DNA from: Cycloclasticus sp. | Lineage (GTDB): Bacteria > Pseudomonadota > Gammaproteobacteria > Methylococcales > Cycloclasticaceae | DNA length: 64,000 nt | Direction of reading: 5' to 3' | NCBI GenBank assembly: GCA_040743155.1 | Contig: JBFLJU010000001.1 | Coordinates: 2,167,144-2,231,143 of the forward strand | Shown here: positions 10,885 to 20,624 of the stretch, piece after piece | Layout: every line of letters starts with the position of its first letter | Numbering within the stretch: position 1 is the stretch's first letter | Notes under the pieces: generated by a model | What the model was told of the DNA's origin: nothing | Database searches by the model: none | What the model saw: the letters and a program-made list of their open reading frames with translations, nothing else | Program-made: the position numbers and the translations under genes

Positions 10885-11418
10885 ATGCCAAAACTAGACA
10901 TTCTTCACTTCCCAGACAAGCGACTTCGCACCAAAGCAGTTGAAATTAAAAGCGTTGATGACGACTTGCGCCTTTTTATCGACGACATGTACGAAACAAT
11001 GTACGAAGCGCCCGGCATCGGCCTTGCCGCAACACAGGTGGATTTTCACAAGCGTCTTATCGTGATTGACGTATCAGAAGATAATAATGAGCCCCTATGC
11101 TTTATCAACCCTGTTATCACGCACAAAGAGGGCGTTGAAATCATGCAGGAAGGTTGTCTTTCTGTCCCCGGTTTCTACGAGGATATTGAACGAGCAGATT
11201 CCGTTACCGTCAAAGCATTGGACAAGCAGGGGGAACCTTTTGAAATGACTACCGGCGGCTTATTAGCCGTTTGCATACAACACGAAATCGATCATTTAGA
11301 CGGCAAGTTATTCGTGGATTATCTCTCGCCCCTGAAACGTAATCGAATTAGGAAAAAGCTTGAGCGCATGGAAAAAGAGCATACAGAACCAAAAGCTCAA
11401 TCTAACCCCGTCCTATAA
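10885..11418 (+). CDS. def: Peptide deformylase
   Basis: Def removes the formyl group from N-terminal methionine of nascent proteins. The 177-residue protein shows the three metal-site motifs of the family: GIGLAATQ (motif 1), EGCLSVPG with the metal-ligand cysteine (motif 2) and QHEIDHLDG with two histidine ligands and the catalytic glutamate (motif 3). This is a type 1 enzyme like that of E. coli. The next gene is fmt, which adds the formyl group; the pair and rsmB form a conserved operon. The stop is 10 bp upstream of the fmt start. Confidence 0.98.
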   Translation: MPKLDILHFPDKRLRTKAVEIKSVDDDLRLFIDDMYETMYEAPGIGLAATQVDFHKRLIVIDVSEDNNEPLCFINPVITHKEGVEIMQEGCLSVPGFYEDIERADSVTVKALDKQGEPFEMTTGGLLAVCIQHEIDHLDGKLFVDYLSPLKRNRIRKKLERMEKEHTEPKAQSNPVL

Positions 11419-11428
11419 GCCTCCTATC

Positions 11429-12355
11429 ATGAATATTATTTTTGCAGGTACGCCCGACTTTTCAGTGCCTACGTTAAAAGCACTCATTACAAGCGAACAT
11501 AAGATTTGCGCCGTCTACACACAACCCGACAGGCCAGCAGGGCGGGGGCGTAAATTACAAATTAGCCCTATCAAGCAATCTGCTTTAGAGGCAAACATAC
11601 CCGTCGAGCAACCACTCAACTTTAAGTCGGCAGAATCACTCGAAACATTAAGTTCCTATCAGCCTGACCTAATGATCGTAGTCGCATACGGCATTATTTT
11701 GCCTGAAAGTATTTTAAATGCACCACGATTTGGCTGCATCAATATCCACGCTTCGCTATTGCCACGTTGGCGAGGAGCCGCTCCGATCCAGCGCGCCATC
11801 TTATCTGGTGACAAGCAAACCGGCGTTACCTTAATGCAAATGGACAAGGGGCTAGATACCGGCGACATGCTTTCAACGCTTACTTGCCCAATAGCACCGA
11901 AAGACACATCTAGCAGCCTGCACGACACTTTATCCACTTTGGGTGCCAGCGCGTTGCTCGACCTACTGCCGCTGGTTGAAAACGACCAACTAGAGCCCGT
12001 CTCACAACCCAGTTCTGACGTAACCTATGCCCACAAGCTGAGCAAACAAGAAGCATCGATTGATTGGAACCAGCCAGCCACCGAGGTTCAACGCGCGATC
12101 CAAGGTTACAACCCTTGGCCCGTTGCACACACCCTGATTAACGAAAAACCCCTACGCATCTGGCAGGCTAAAGCCACCGGCGAACGCTCCGGCAACAATC
12201 CCGGGCAAATTAAAACAGAAAAAAACAAATTATTTATCGCCTGTGCAGATTATTACATTGAAATCACTGAGTTACAGCCCGCTAACAAACGGCGCATGCC
12301 TGCCAGCGATTACCTTGCCGCGCATCAAATTAACGGTCTCACGCTAGGATCATGA
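11429..12355 (+). CDS. fmt: Methionyl-tRNA formyltransferase
   Basis: Fmt transfers a formyl group from 10-formyl-THF to Met-tRNAfMet. From the ATG at 11429 the protein has 308 residues, the family's usual length, starting MNIIFAGTPDFSVP. An upstream TTG at 11360 would add 23 residues inside def and is not credible. The N-terminal catalytic domain includes the conserved SLLPRWRGAAPIQRAI with the active-site asparagine just before it (INIHAS), and DTGDML. The C-terminal OB-like tRNA-binding domain follows from about residue 205 (QGYNPWPVAHT). It overlaps rsmB by 4 bp (ATGA). Confidence 0.97.
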   Translation: MNIIFAGTPDFSVPTLKALITSEHKICAVYTQPDRPAGRGRKLQISPIKQSALEANIPVEQPLNFKSAESLETLSSYQPDLMIVVAYGIILPESILNAPRFGCINIHASLLPRWRGAAPIQRAILSGDKQTGVTLMQMDKGLDTGDMLSTLTCPIAPKDTSSSLHDTLSTLGASALLDLLPLVENDQLEPVSQPSSDVTYAHKLSKQEASIDWNQPATEVQRAIQGYNPWPVAHTLINEKPLRIWQAKATGERSGNNPGQIKTEKNKLFIACADYYIEITELQPANKRRMPASDYLAAHQINGLTLGS

Positions 12356-13668
12356 ATTCAAAAAATAAAACACCAACGTCCGCTAGAGAAACTGCTGTCG
12401 TCGTTATTTGCGCGGTCATTCAACAAGGAAAGTCTCTTACCGACGCGCTAAGCCTGAGCGAAAACCTAGAACCTAGAGAACGTGCGTTTTGTCGAGAGCT
12501 CTGCTACGGCACTCTTCGCTGGTACGAGCGGCTAAACGCCATTCTCAAACAGTTATTGAAAAAACCGTTCAAGCCGAAAGATATCGACATCACGGTCCTC
12601 GCTCTAGTCGGTTTATATCAAATAATTTACCTCAGCACGCCTGATCACGCCGCCGTCTCCGAAACGGTTAATCTGTGCAGAAGTGGTAAAAAAAGTTGGG
12701 CGAAAGGCGTCCTAAACGGTGTATTACGCAACTTCCTTCGTAACCGTGAATCACTAGAAACCACCGCCGATAAAAACTGGGAACAACGCTTCTCCCACCC
12801 AAGCTGGCTTGTTCAACAGCTAAAGTTAGACTGGGGCGAACGCATTGAAAGTATTCTAGATGCGAATAACCATTACCCACCGATGTCGATACGGGTTAAT
12901 CAAAAAAATACAACGCGGGACGACTACCTAAGCCAATTAAAAGAAAGCGGCATTGCTGCGTCGGAAAACCCGTTCAACACGGTTGGCTTAACGCTAGAGC
13001 ATCCAGTGAATGTCGACCAATTGCCTGATTTTTGGCAAGGCGCATCATCGGTACAAGACAGTGCCGCACAATTAGCGGCTGAACTGCTCAACATTAAAGA
13101 CGGCCAACGCGTACTCGATGTATGCGCCGCGCCGGGTGGCAAAACGGCACATATACTCGAAAACGCGCCTGACAACATTGCGCTGTTAGCCATTGATATT
13201 GACGAAAGGCGAAACCAACGCGTTATAGAAAACCTGCAACGCTTAAAGTTAAACGCCGAGGTTATGACCGTCGATGGTTTAGAACCTAACGAATGGTTTG
13301 ATGGCACTCCCTTTCAGCGCATTTTACTGGACGCCCCCTGCTCAGCGACCGGTGTCATTAGGCGGCACCCCGATATCAAACTACTGCGCAAAGCATCTGA
13401 CATCCCAGCCCTCGTTAAGCTACAAAACGCATTACTGAACGCCATTTGGCCATTACTGGATAAAAAGGGTGTGCTTTTGTACGCCACCTGCTCTATATTA
13501 TCCGCAGAGAACAGCCAGCAGATGTCGGCATTTATGGCCGAACACCCTGACGCAAAAGAAATCAAAATAAAGGCCGAGTGGGGCCAAACCTGCGAACACG
13601 GTAGGCAGATTTTACCCGGCGAGAACAACATGGATGGCTTTTATTACGCATGCTTAACAAAAACCTAA
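12352..13668 (+). CDS. rsmB: 16S rRNA (cytosine-967-C5) methyltransferase RsmB
   Basis: RsmB methylates C967 of 16S rRNA using SAM. The 438-residue protein has the N-terminal NusB-like RNA-binding domain (about 5-145, including RERAFCRELCYGTLRWYERL), a linker, and the C-terminal Rossmann methyltransferase (about 235-438). SAM-binding VLDVCAAPGGKTAHILE and both catalytic cysteine motifs, LDAPCSATGVIRRHPDI and YATCSILSAEN, are intact. It follows fmt by overlapping ATGA and runs into the DUF4390 gene with a 19-bp overlap, so this block is one polycistronic unit. Confidence 0.97.
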   Translation: MNSKNKTPTSARETAVVVICAVIQQGKSLTDALSLSENLEPRERAFCRELCYGTLRWYERLNAILKQLLKKPFKPKDIDITVLALVGLYQIIYLSTPDHAAVSETVNLCRSGKKSWAKGVLNGVLRNFLRNRESLETTADKNWEQRFSHPSWLVQQLKLDWGERIESILDANNHYPPMSIRVNQKNTTRDDYLSQLKESGIAASENPFNTVGLTLEHPVNVDQLPDFWQGASSVQDSAAQLAAELLNIKDGQRVLDVCAAPGGKTAHILENAPDNIALLAIDIDERRNQRVIENLQRLKLNAEVMTVDGLEPNEWFDGTPFQRILLDAPCSATGVIRRHPDIKLLRKASDIPALVKLQNALLNAIWPLLDKKGVLLYATCSILSAENSQQMSAFMAEHPDAKEIKIKAEWGQTCEHGRQILPGENNMDGFYYACLTKT

Positions 13669-14243
13669 TACAGGCGCGCTGTTACCGCTATACACGGCAA
13701 GTATTGGCGGCCCTTGCCTTGTTGCTCGTATCAGCAAGCAGCTTTGCCGTCGAGGACCAAAGCATTACCATAAGATCGGCTTCGTTTTCTTTGCAGGATA
13801 AAACCTACTTATTAAATGCTCATATAGATTACAGCCTAAGTGACGAAGCAATAGAAGCATTGCACAATGGCGTGACTTTAACCTTTAATGTGGAGTTATC
13901 AATCATCGAGCCAAGAAGCTGGCTATGGAACAAACACATCAGCAGCCTCACATTGCCCTATCGAATCAAATACCATACCTTAGCTGAAACATACCAAGTT
14001 TCTGATACGACCAATAATTTACAACATAACTTTTCCAGCCTTTCGGCCGCCCTTCATGCGTTGGGAACAGTTGACGACACCCCAATACACGCGATGACAA
14101 GCAGCAACGCTTTTACGGCCAACGGTTCGTTAAAAGCCTACCTTAATATTGAAGCCTTGCCTCTGCCCATGCGGCCGTTAGCTTACATCACAGCAGGCTG
14201 GTATTTACGCAGTAAAACGTTTCAATGGCCACTAACTCAATAA
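13650..14243 (+). CDS. DUF4390 domain exported protein
   Basis: This 197-residue protein has a hydrophobic signal segment (about 15-35, VLAALALLLVSASSFAV) and then a beta-rich domain matching the DUF4390 pattern, with WLWNKHISSLTLPYRIKYH and a C-terminal block ending in GWYLRSKTFQWPL. The gene overlaps rsmB by 19 bp upstream and the NtrY-like kinase by 19 bp downstream. In Pseudomonas-type genomes DUF4390 precedes the same kinase. The tight coupling suggests a periplasmic partner or accessory to the membrane kinase, but this is inference from position; no function is known for the domain. Confidence 0.8.
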   Translation: MLNKNLIQARCYRYTRQVLAALALLLVSASSFAVEDQSITIRSASFSLQDKTYLLNAHIDYSLSDEAIEALHNGVTLTFNVELSIIEPRSWLWNKHISSLTLPYRIKYHTLAETYQVSDTTNNLQHNFSSLSAALHALGTVDDTPIHAMTSSNAFTANGSLKAYLNIEALPLPMRPLAYITAGWYLRSKTFQWPLTQ

Positions 14244-16372
14244 AGAAAAGAACATATATTATTCCCATTGGAATCTTGCTCAGTTTACTCTGCAGCCTGT
14301 ATCTGATGAGCCACGCAACACAATCCGCCTCCCAATTTAACGACATTTTTTCTTTATTGATCATCATCAATATTATCGGTGCTGTTTTTTTGCTCGGTTT
14401 ATTGATCTCAAACATTCGTTGGCTCTGGCGACAATTTACCAAACAAGCCGTTGGCTCGCGTATCACTGCTCGCATCGTGTTACTGTTTTTTGCCATTTCC
14501 GTCATCCCAACCGGTATCGTTTTTTACTTTTCCAGCCAACTCTTGCACCAAAGCATCGACAGTTGGTTTGACGCAAAAATTGACGACGCGATGCAAAGCT
14601 CGCTAACACTGAGTCGCCGCTCGCTGGATAACCGTACGATTGCGCTGATGAAAGAAACCCGCCAACTTGCCAGCCAGTTGGAAAACGAAAGCGATATCTT
14701 CTTGTCATTAACACTCGCCGGTCTACGAGCACAAACAAATGCCAACGAATTAACCGCTTTCTCAAAACAAGGCCAGATCATTGCAACAACCAACCTTGAT
14801 CCTGGCGTACTAATTCCTAACACACCGGACAGCTCGATCCTGTCGCTAGCCAAACAAAACCGAGAGTTTATTGGCTTAGAACCAAGTTATGACAGAGGCC
14901 TGATTGTACGAACAATCGTTGAAATTAGGCACACCAACCCAAAGCGCTACTTACAAGCTATCTACACCATGCCGGAAGATATCAGTGACTTAGCCAGCTC
15001 GGTTGAAGACGCCTATACCGCTTATCAAGAATTCAGTTACTTGCGCGACTCATTGAAATTCAGCTTTACGCTGACCCTTTCATTGGCCCTTATTTTCAGC
15101 GTCTTGGCTGCCAGCTGGGCAGCCTTTATTTTTGCAAAAGAACTGGTCGCCCCTATTCGACAGTTGGTCGAAGGGACTCAAGCCGTTGCCGAAGGTGATT
15201 ACGAGAAGAAACTAAAAACCAACCGGCAAGATGAGCTGGGCTTCCTCATTAACTCATTCAATGCCATGACCTTACGTATCTCTAACTCTCGAACAGAAGC
15301 CAGTGATGCTCAACGAAATGCCGAAGACCAACACACTTACCTAGAAACCGTCTTAAGCCACCTTTCTAATGGCGTGCTAGGCTTCGACCTTGCACTAAGA
15401 CTTAAAACAACTAACCACGGTGCCGACCAAATTCTTGAACACCCGTTAACCGCTTGTATTGAATACTCACTTGAAGAAATCGCCAGCAAATGCCCAGAGC
15501 TCGACGCCTTTACCAGTCTGTTAATCAATAAGTTTTCTGCCAATGAAAAGGAATGGCAGCACGAGTTTGTTTTTTCCATCAACCACCAGAAAAAAACCTT
15601 GTTTCTAAAAGGTACGCCGCTTTACGCTGCCGACAAAACACTATCGGGTTATGTGCTGATTTTCGACGACGTCACACCCATCATTCAATCACAGCGAAAT
15701 GCCGCTTGGAGCGAAGTAGCCCAGCGCTTGGCACATGAAATTAAAAACCCTCTCACGCCAATACAATTATCGGCCGAACGCTTACAAAGAAAGTTACACG
15801 CTCAGCTCGATGATGACGCCAAGAAAATCTTAAAAAAATCAACCAATACCATTGTGCAGCAAGTAGACGCGATGAAAAGCATGGTGAATGATTTCTCTAA
15901 TTTTGCGCGCCCACCACAGTCCAAGCCTCAAATGATGTCAATTGGCCAACTCATCGGTGATATTGCTGACCTGTATCAAGGGCAAGTGCGGCACCTAAAC
16001 ACCGCTATTGACGACCATTTACCCAGCACATTTGCAGACCCCATTCGCTTGCGTCAGGTACTCATTAACTTAATAAAAAATGCCCAAGAAGCCATTGCCG
16101 ACATTGACGGGGGCCAAATCAACATATCAGCCCGCTATCAAGAAGACACTGATTCGATCCAAATTTGTATTGCTGATAACGGCCCAGGAGTAGATAATTC
16201 GGACATTGAACGGATTTTCGAACCCTATGCAACCACCAAAGAAAAAGGTACGGGACTTGGCCTGGCTATCGTTAAAAAAATCATCGAGGAACACGGCGGC
16301 ACCATTATCATTAAACCCATAACACCTCAAGGCGCCAATTTCATCATTCAACTCCCTGTCACTAACCCTTAA
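14225..16372 (+). CDS. NtrY-like membrane sensor histidine kinase
   Basis: The 715-residue kinase has two N-terminal membrane helices (about 10-30 and 42-65), a third near 85-105, a periplasmic sensor region to about 280, a fourth helix (about 285-308), a HAMP domain with FAKELVAPIRQLVEGTQAVAEGDYE, a PAS-like segment (about 370-480), HisKA with phosphoacceptor H504 in RLAHEIKNPLTPIQ, and an HATPase_c with N box LINLIKNAQEAI, DNGPGV and GTGLGLAIVKKI. This is the NtrY architecture. Its cognate regulator is the next gene, 29 bp downstream. Placement between rsmB and trkA mirrors Pseudomonas. The signal sensed is unknown; NtrY systems have been linked to nitrogen, redox and envelope responses. 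Confidence 0.9.
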   Translation: MATNSIKKRTYIIPIGILLSLLCSLYLMSHATQSASQFNDIFSLLIIINIIGAVFLLGLLISNIRWLWRQFTKQAVGSRITARIVLLFFAISVIPTGIVFYFSSQLLHQSIDSWFDAKIDDAMQSSLTLSRRSLDNRTIALMKETRQLASQLENESDIFLSLTLAGLRAQTNANELTAFSKQGQIIATTNLDPGVLIPNTPDSSILSLAKQNREFIGLEPSYDRGLIVRTIVEIRHTNPKRYLQAIYTMPEDISDLASSVEDAYTAYQEFSYLRDSLKFSFTLTLSLALIFSVLAASWAAFIFAKELVAPIRQLVEGTQAVAEGDYEKKLKTNRQDELGFLINSFNAMTLRISNSRTEASDAQRNAEDQHTYLETVLSHLSNGVLGFDLALRLKTTNHGADQILEHPLTACIEYSLEEIASKCPELDAFTSLLINKFSANEKEWQHEFVFSINHQKKTLFLKGTPLYAADKTLSGYVLIFDDVTPIIQSQRNAAWSEVAQRLAHEIKNPLTPIQLSAERLQRKLHAQLDDDAKKILKKSTNTIVQQVDAMKSMVNDFSNFARPPQSKPQMMSIGQLIGDIADLYQGQVRHLNTAIDDHLPSTFADPIRLRQVLINLIKNAQEAIADIDGGQINISARYQEDTDSIQICIADNGPGVDNSDIERIFEPYATTKEKGTGLGLAIVKKIIEEHGGTIIIKPITPQGANFIIQLPVTNP

Positions 16373-16401
16373 TAAAACCCTTTAATTCACGGAAAGACCT
16401 T

Positions 16402-17769
16402 ATGAACAAACCTCATATTCTTGTTATAGACGACGAGCCAGATATTCGCAGCCTGATACGCGACATCCTCGAGGACGAAGACTATGAAGTATCTACCGCT
16501 GAGAGCGCCATAGCCGCTCAACAAGCGCGCCACGAGTGTCGTCACGATATAATCTTGCTCGATATCTGGATGCCCGATACCGACGGTGTCACCTTGCTAA
16601 AGGAGTGGTCTACGGCTGGGGAATTATCGTGCCCAGTGATCATGATGTCTGGCCACGGTACGGTTGAGACTGCTGTAGAGGCCACCCGCTTAGGCGCTTA
16701 TGACTTTTTAGAAAAACCGCTTTCAATAGCAAAACTATTGCTAACAATTGAGCGTGCGCTTGAAGCCGAAAAGCTCAAACAAGAAAACATCGACCTCAAG
16801 CAATACTCCAGCACCATTCAAGAACCGCTTGGCAGCAGCCAAAAAATTCAACAATTGCTCGAACAGGCCCGTCGCTTAGGACAACATGATACCCGTGTGC
16901 TATTAACCGGCGAACCAGGCAGCGGCAAAGAAACGCTCGCTAGATATCTTCACGAGCACAGCGCTAGGAAAAATGGTCCCTTCATAGAGCTAAATACCGG
17001 CGTGATCACGTCTCACAATGCCTTAGAAGAATTTTTTGGCCGTGAAGACGGCGACGCCATTCACTATGGCTTGCTCGAAAAGGCCAGCCAAGGCACCTTA
17101 TTCATCGATGAAATCGGTGACATGGACAGCGAAGTTCAACATCGCCTATTAAGCGCTTTAGAGTCCAAATCCTTTCAGCGGATTGGCGGCCATGAAGAAG
17201 TAAAGGCTGACGTGAGAATTATTGCCTCCACACGACAAGATCTTGAAGACGCTATTCAAAACGGTCAGTTCAGGCAGGACTTATATTATTTGCTCAACGT
17301 CGCCAACCTCCACTTACCGCCTCTCAGAGAAAGAAAAGAAGACATTCCTTTACTGCTGGACTTTTATCTTCAACATTATATAAAACGAGAAAATTTACCA
17401 AAACGCAAATTTACCATTGCGGCGCAACAATTTTTAAGCGATTATACGTGGCTAGGGAATATACGTGAGCTAAGGAACGTGGTTCAACGCCTATTAATAC
17501 TAGGTATTGGGGACGAGATCGGCCTAACCGAAGTCAAAACAACGCTCGGTGAATCCGCAAGATCCGTCATAACATCAAATGATATACCAGTCTTTTATGA
17601 CTTACCCCTTAAAGATGCTCGTGCACAATTCGAAAAAGCCTACCTTGATTACCACCTTAACCAACATAAAGGGAGCGTTAGCAAGCTTGCTGAAACAGCA
17701 GGTGTGGAACGCACTCACCTTTACCGCAAACTTCACGCCTTGGGCATCGAATTTAGAGGAAAGCGTTAG
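16402..17769 (+). CDS. NtrX-like response regulator with degenerate sigma-54 contact loop
   Basis: The 455-residue regulator has a receiver domain (1-120; phosphoacceptor D54 in LLDIWMP), an AAA+ domain with Walker A GEPGSGKE (about 170) and Walker B LFIDEIGDM, and a Fis-type helix-turn-helix at the C terminus (GSVSKLAETAGVERTHLYRKL). The GAFTGA sigma-54 contact loop that should follow the FFG segment is replaced by GREDGDAIHYG, and the usual YYRLNV reads YYLLNV. It therefore probably does not remodel sigma-54 holoenzyme and may act as a DNA-binding regulator only. It is the partner of the upstream NtrY-like kinase and precedes trkA. Confidence 0.88.
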   Translation: MNKPHILVIDDEPDIRSLIRDILEDEDYEVSTAESAIAAQQARHECRHDIILLDIWMPDTDGVTLLKEWSTAGELSCPVIMMSGHGTVETAVEATRLGAYDFLEKPLSIAKLLLTIERALEAEKLKQENIDLKQYSSTIQEPLGSSQKIQQLLEQARRLGQHDTRVLLTGEPGSGKETLARYLHEHSARKNGPFIELNTGVITSHNALEEFFGREDGDAIHYGLLEKASQGTLFIDEIGDMDSEVQHRLLSALESKSFQRIGGHEEVKADVRIIASTRQDLEDAIQNGQFRQDLYYLLNVANLHLPPLRERKEDIPLLLDFYLQHYIKRENLPKRKFTIAAQQFLSDYTWLGNIRELRNVVQRLLILGIGDEIGLTEVKTTLGESARSVITSNDIPVFYDLPLKDARAQFEKAYLDYHLNQHKGSVSKLAETAGVERTHLYRKLHALGIEFRGKR

Positions 17770-17790
17770 CCTTACGCATCGCCGCATCCC

Positions 17791-19182
17791 ATGAGAATTG
17801 TTATTTTAGGCGCAGGCCGTGTTGGTTTTACCGTTGCTAGCAACCTATCTAATGAAAACATCGACATCACGCTGATCGATAAAAGTCAGAGTGTTATTGA
17901 TGCTGTTTGCGAACGCTTAGACGTTTCGGCCATCTGTGGCAACGTGTCCCACCCTGATGTCCTAGAAAGTGCAGGCATAAAGCAGGCCGATATCGTCATC
18001 GCTGCAACAGACAGTGACGAAACAAATATGATGGCTTGCCAAGTTGCCCACCATTTATTCCAAGTACCAAAGAAAATCGCACGGGTCAGGGCAAAAACCT
18101 TTTTAGATGTTCAAGAGCAGCTTTTTAATGCTGACGCTATCCCTATTGATATCATCATTAATCCTGAAAATGAGATCGTACAGTTCATAAAAAACCTTAT
18201 TTTACACCCAGGCTCTCAACAGGTACTTTCATTCGCCAATGGTGCCATTAGCCTTGTCGAAACAAAGTGTAACCGCGGCGATCTTTTAATTGGAAAGTCA
18301 CTCAATGACCTCACCAGCCTTTTACACGGCGTGTACGCAAGAATAGCCCTAGTTTATAGAAAGGGAAAAATCATCATCCCTGACTATCAAAGCATTATTG
18401 AAGAAAGTGATCGTGTTTTCTTTATCGCCCCGTCGGAAAACATACAACAGGTACTCAGCTTATTATTTAACCAAGACAAAGCATACAAGCGATTAATTAT
18501 TGCTGGTGGTGGAAGAATCGGCCTTGGCTTGGCGAAAGAGCTAGAGAACACCTTACAGGTGAAAATCATCACCAAGAGCAGTCAGAAAGCCTATGAACTA
18601 TCGGAGCAGTTGGACCATAGTATCGTGCTATCTGGAGACGCCACGGATGAAGCCTTTTTACTCGATGAAAATATTAACCGGACCGACGTCTTTTGCACGC
18701 TAACCAGTGATGATGAAACCAACATTCTATGCTCGATGCTAGCCAAAAGCCTTGGCGCGAAGGTTGTCATGAGCCTGGTCGATAGAAATGCTTATATGAG
18801 CATGGTCGATAATGGTTCCATCGACAACGTCATTTACCCTCAGCACACTACCATCGGCAAAATATTGTCGCAAGTCAGACAAGGTGATATTTCTAGCGTC
18901 CATTCCTTACTCCGTGGGAAAGCAGAAGCGTTTGAAACAACCATCAAAAGCAATGGCAAAAAGAATACCCTTATAGGGAAAGCCATACGCGACATTAAAC
19001 TACCACATGGCAGCCTTGTTATCGGCATGGTAAGAAACAATGCTTCCATTCCCGCAAAGCAAGACGTCATTATTAACGAGGGCGACCAACTCATTATTTT
19101 TATTGCGGATAAATCATTAGTGCCTCAAGTAGAAGCCATTTTTCAACCCTCAAAATCACTCCTTAGCCGACTGATCAACTAA
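17791..19182 (+). CDS. trkA: Trk potassium uptake regulatory NAD-binding protein TrkA
   Basis: TrkA is the peripheral nucleotide-binding subunit gating the TrkH/TrkG potassium channel. The 463-residue length and the two RCK halves are standard. Each half has an NAD-binding Rossmann motif, MRIVILGAGRVGFTVASN at the N terminus and LIIAGGGRIGLGLAKELE near residue 230, followed by a TrkA_C domain (about 140-220 and 370-455). trkH starts 2 bp after its stop, so the two subunits are co-translated. The NtrYX-trkAH order suggests coexpression with the two-component pair. Confidence 0.97.
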   Translation: MRIVILGAGRVGFTVASNLSNENIDITLIDKSQSVIDAVCERLDVSAICGNVSHPDVLESAGIKQADIVIAATDSDETNMMACQVAHHLFQVPKKIARVRAKTFLDVQEQLFNADAIPIDIIINPENEIVQFIKNLILHPGSQQVLSFANGAISLVETKCNRGDLLIGKSLNDLTSLLHGVYARIALVYRKGKIIIPDYQSIIEESDRVFFIAPSENIQQVLSLLFNQDKAYKRLIIAGGGRIGLGLAKELENTLQVKIITKSSQKAYELSEQLDHSIVLSGDATDEAFLLDENINRTDVFCTLTSDDETNILCSMLAKSLGAKVVMSLVDRNAYMSMVDNGSIDNVIYPQHTTIGKILSQVRQGDISSVHSLLRGKAEAFETTIKSNGKKNTLIGKAIRDIKLPHGSLVIGMVRNNASIPAKQDVIINEGDQLIIFIADKSLVPQVEAIFQPSKSLLSRLIN

Positions 19183-19184
19183 GT

Positions 19185-20624
19185 ATGCACTATAACGTTA
19201 TTAGGCGAATATCCGGCCTGTTGTTGGGCCTTTTTAGCATCACCATGCTACCGCCTATTGCCGTTTCTTTTATTTACAACGAACAAAACCATCAACCTTT
19301 TATCATTGGTTTTCTAACCATTTTTATTGTTGGTTTCCTCCTTTGGCTAAGCGCAAAAAACGCCAAAGAAGAGCTTAGAACGCGTGACGGCTTCATCATT
19401 GCCGCTATATTTTGGGTCAGTCTAGGCTTATCGGGCGCTATTCCTCTGTACGTCTCAAACATGCCGTCGCTATCTTTAACCGACGCCATATTTGAATCTA
19501 TCTCAGGCCTAACGACAACAGGCGCAACGGTCATCACGGGGCTGGACAGCTTGCCAAAATCGATTCTTTTTTATCGCCAACAGCTTCAGTGGCTTGGTGG
19601 TATGGGCATCGTCGTACTGGCTGTTGCCATTCTACCGATGCTTGGAATTGGCGGCATGCAGTTGTATAAGGCCGAAACCCCCGGCCCAGTTAAAGATGCA
19701 AAGCTAACCCCGCGCATTACTGAAACGGCTAAAGCACTCTGGCAAATATACCTCGGCTTAACGGTCGCCTGCACACTGGCTTACTGGTCCGGCGGCATGA
19801 ATTTTTTTGATGCCTTAACGCATAGCTTTAGCACCGTTTCCATCGGTGGCTTCTCAACCCACGATGCTAGCTTTGCCTTTTTTGACAGCTCCGCGCTAAA
19901 CTATATTTGCATTATTTTCATGCTGATAGCCGGCATCAATTTTGCCCTGCACTTCAAAGCCGCTAGATCACTTAATTTTAAGGTCTACGGTCAAAACGAT
20001 GAGCTTAGGGCCTATCTCTTCATCCTTGCCATACATACCCTGATCGTCTGCACTGCCCTGTTTTTATTAGATCATTCAAACATTGTTGAACAAACCCTGT
20101 TTCAAGTCGTCTCTTTTGCAACGACCGCGGGCTTCACCTCAACCGACCATACAAGCTTGCCTTTATTTATTCCAGCCTTGCTCATTTTCATGAGTTTCTA
20201 TGGCGGCTGCGGCGGCTCCACCGCTGGCGGCATTAAAGTTATTCGTATTTTGGTTATGCTCAAGCAATTAGGCAAAGAAATTACTCACCTAATCCACCCA
20301 CACGCTGACATGCCCATAAAGCTTGACCATCACGTTGTTTCCCGCCCTGTAATTAATGCGGTATGGAGTTTCTTTTCTGCCTATATTCTATCGTTTGGCG
20401 TACTGATGATTCTAATGATGATGACCGGGCTTGACCAAGTAACCGCCTTTTCAGCCATCGCCTCAACGCTTAATAATCTAGGCCCCGGCTTGGGTGACAT
20501 CAGCAGTAACTACGCCAGCATTCCTGATCCCAGCAAGTGGATTGCTTGCTTTTCAATGCTCTTAGGCCGGCTGGAAATATTTACCTTACTGGTCTTATTC
20601 AGCCCGGTATTTTGGCGTGATTAA
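19185..20624 (+). CDS. trkH: Trk potassium transporter membrane subunit TrkH
   Basis: TrkH forms the K+ pathway of the Trk system in the inner membrane. The 479-residue protein is strongly hydrophobic with about ten membrane spans and four pore-loop repeats carrying the selectivity-filter glycines: TTTGATV, VSIGGFST, ATTAGFTS and NNLGPGLG. The extra conserved segment GGCGGSTAGGIKVIR is also present. It follows trkA by 2 bp and its stop overlaps the start of the next gene (TAATG). Confidence 0.97.
   Translation: MHYNVIRRISGLLLGLFSITMLPPIAVSFIYNEQNHQPFIIGFLTIFIVGFLLWLSAKNAKEELRTRDGFIIAAIFWVSLGLSGAIPLYVSNMPSLSLTDAIFESISGLTTTGATVITGLDSLPKSILFYRQQLQWLGGMGIVVLAVAILPMLGIGGMQLYKAETPGPVKDAKLTPRITETAKALWQIYLGLTVACTLAYWSGGMNFFDALTHSFSTVSIGGFSTHDASFAFFDSSALNYICIIFMLIAGINFALHFKAARSLNFKVYGQNDELRAYLFILAIHTLIVCTALFLLDHSNIVEQTLFQVVSFATTAGFTSTDHTSLPLFIPALLIFMSFYGGCGGSTAGGIKVIRILVMLKQLGKEITHLIHPHADMPIKLDHHVVSRPVINAVWSFFSAYILSFGVLMILMMMTGLDQVTAFSAIASTLNNLGPGLGDISSNYASIPDPSKWIACFSMLLGRLEIFTLLVLFSPVFWRD

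Noticed and set aside
11360..11428. Upstream TTG as the fmt start
   Set aside because: It lies inside def and would add 23 residues with no family counterpart; the ATG at 11429 gives the canonical MNIIFAGTPDF.
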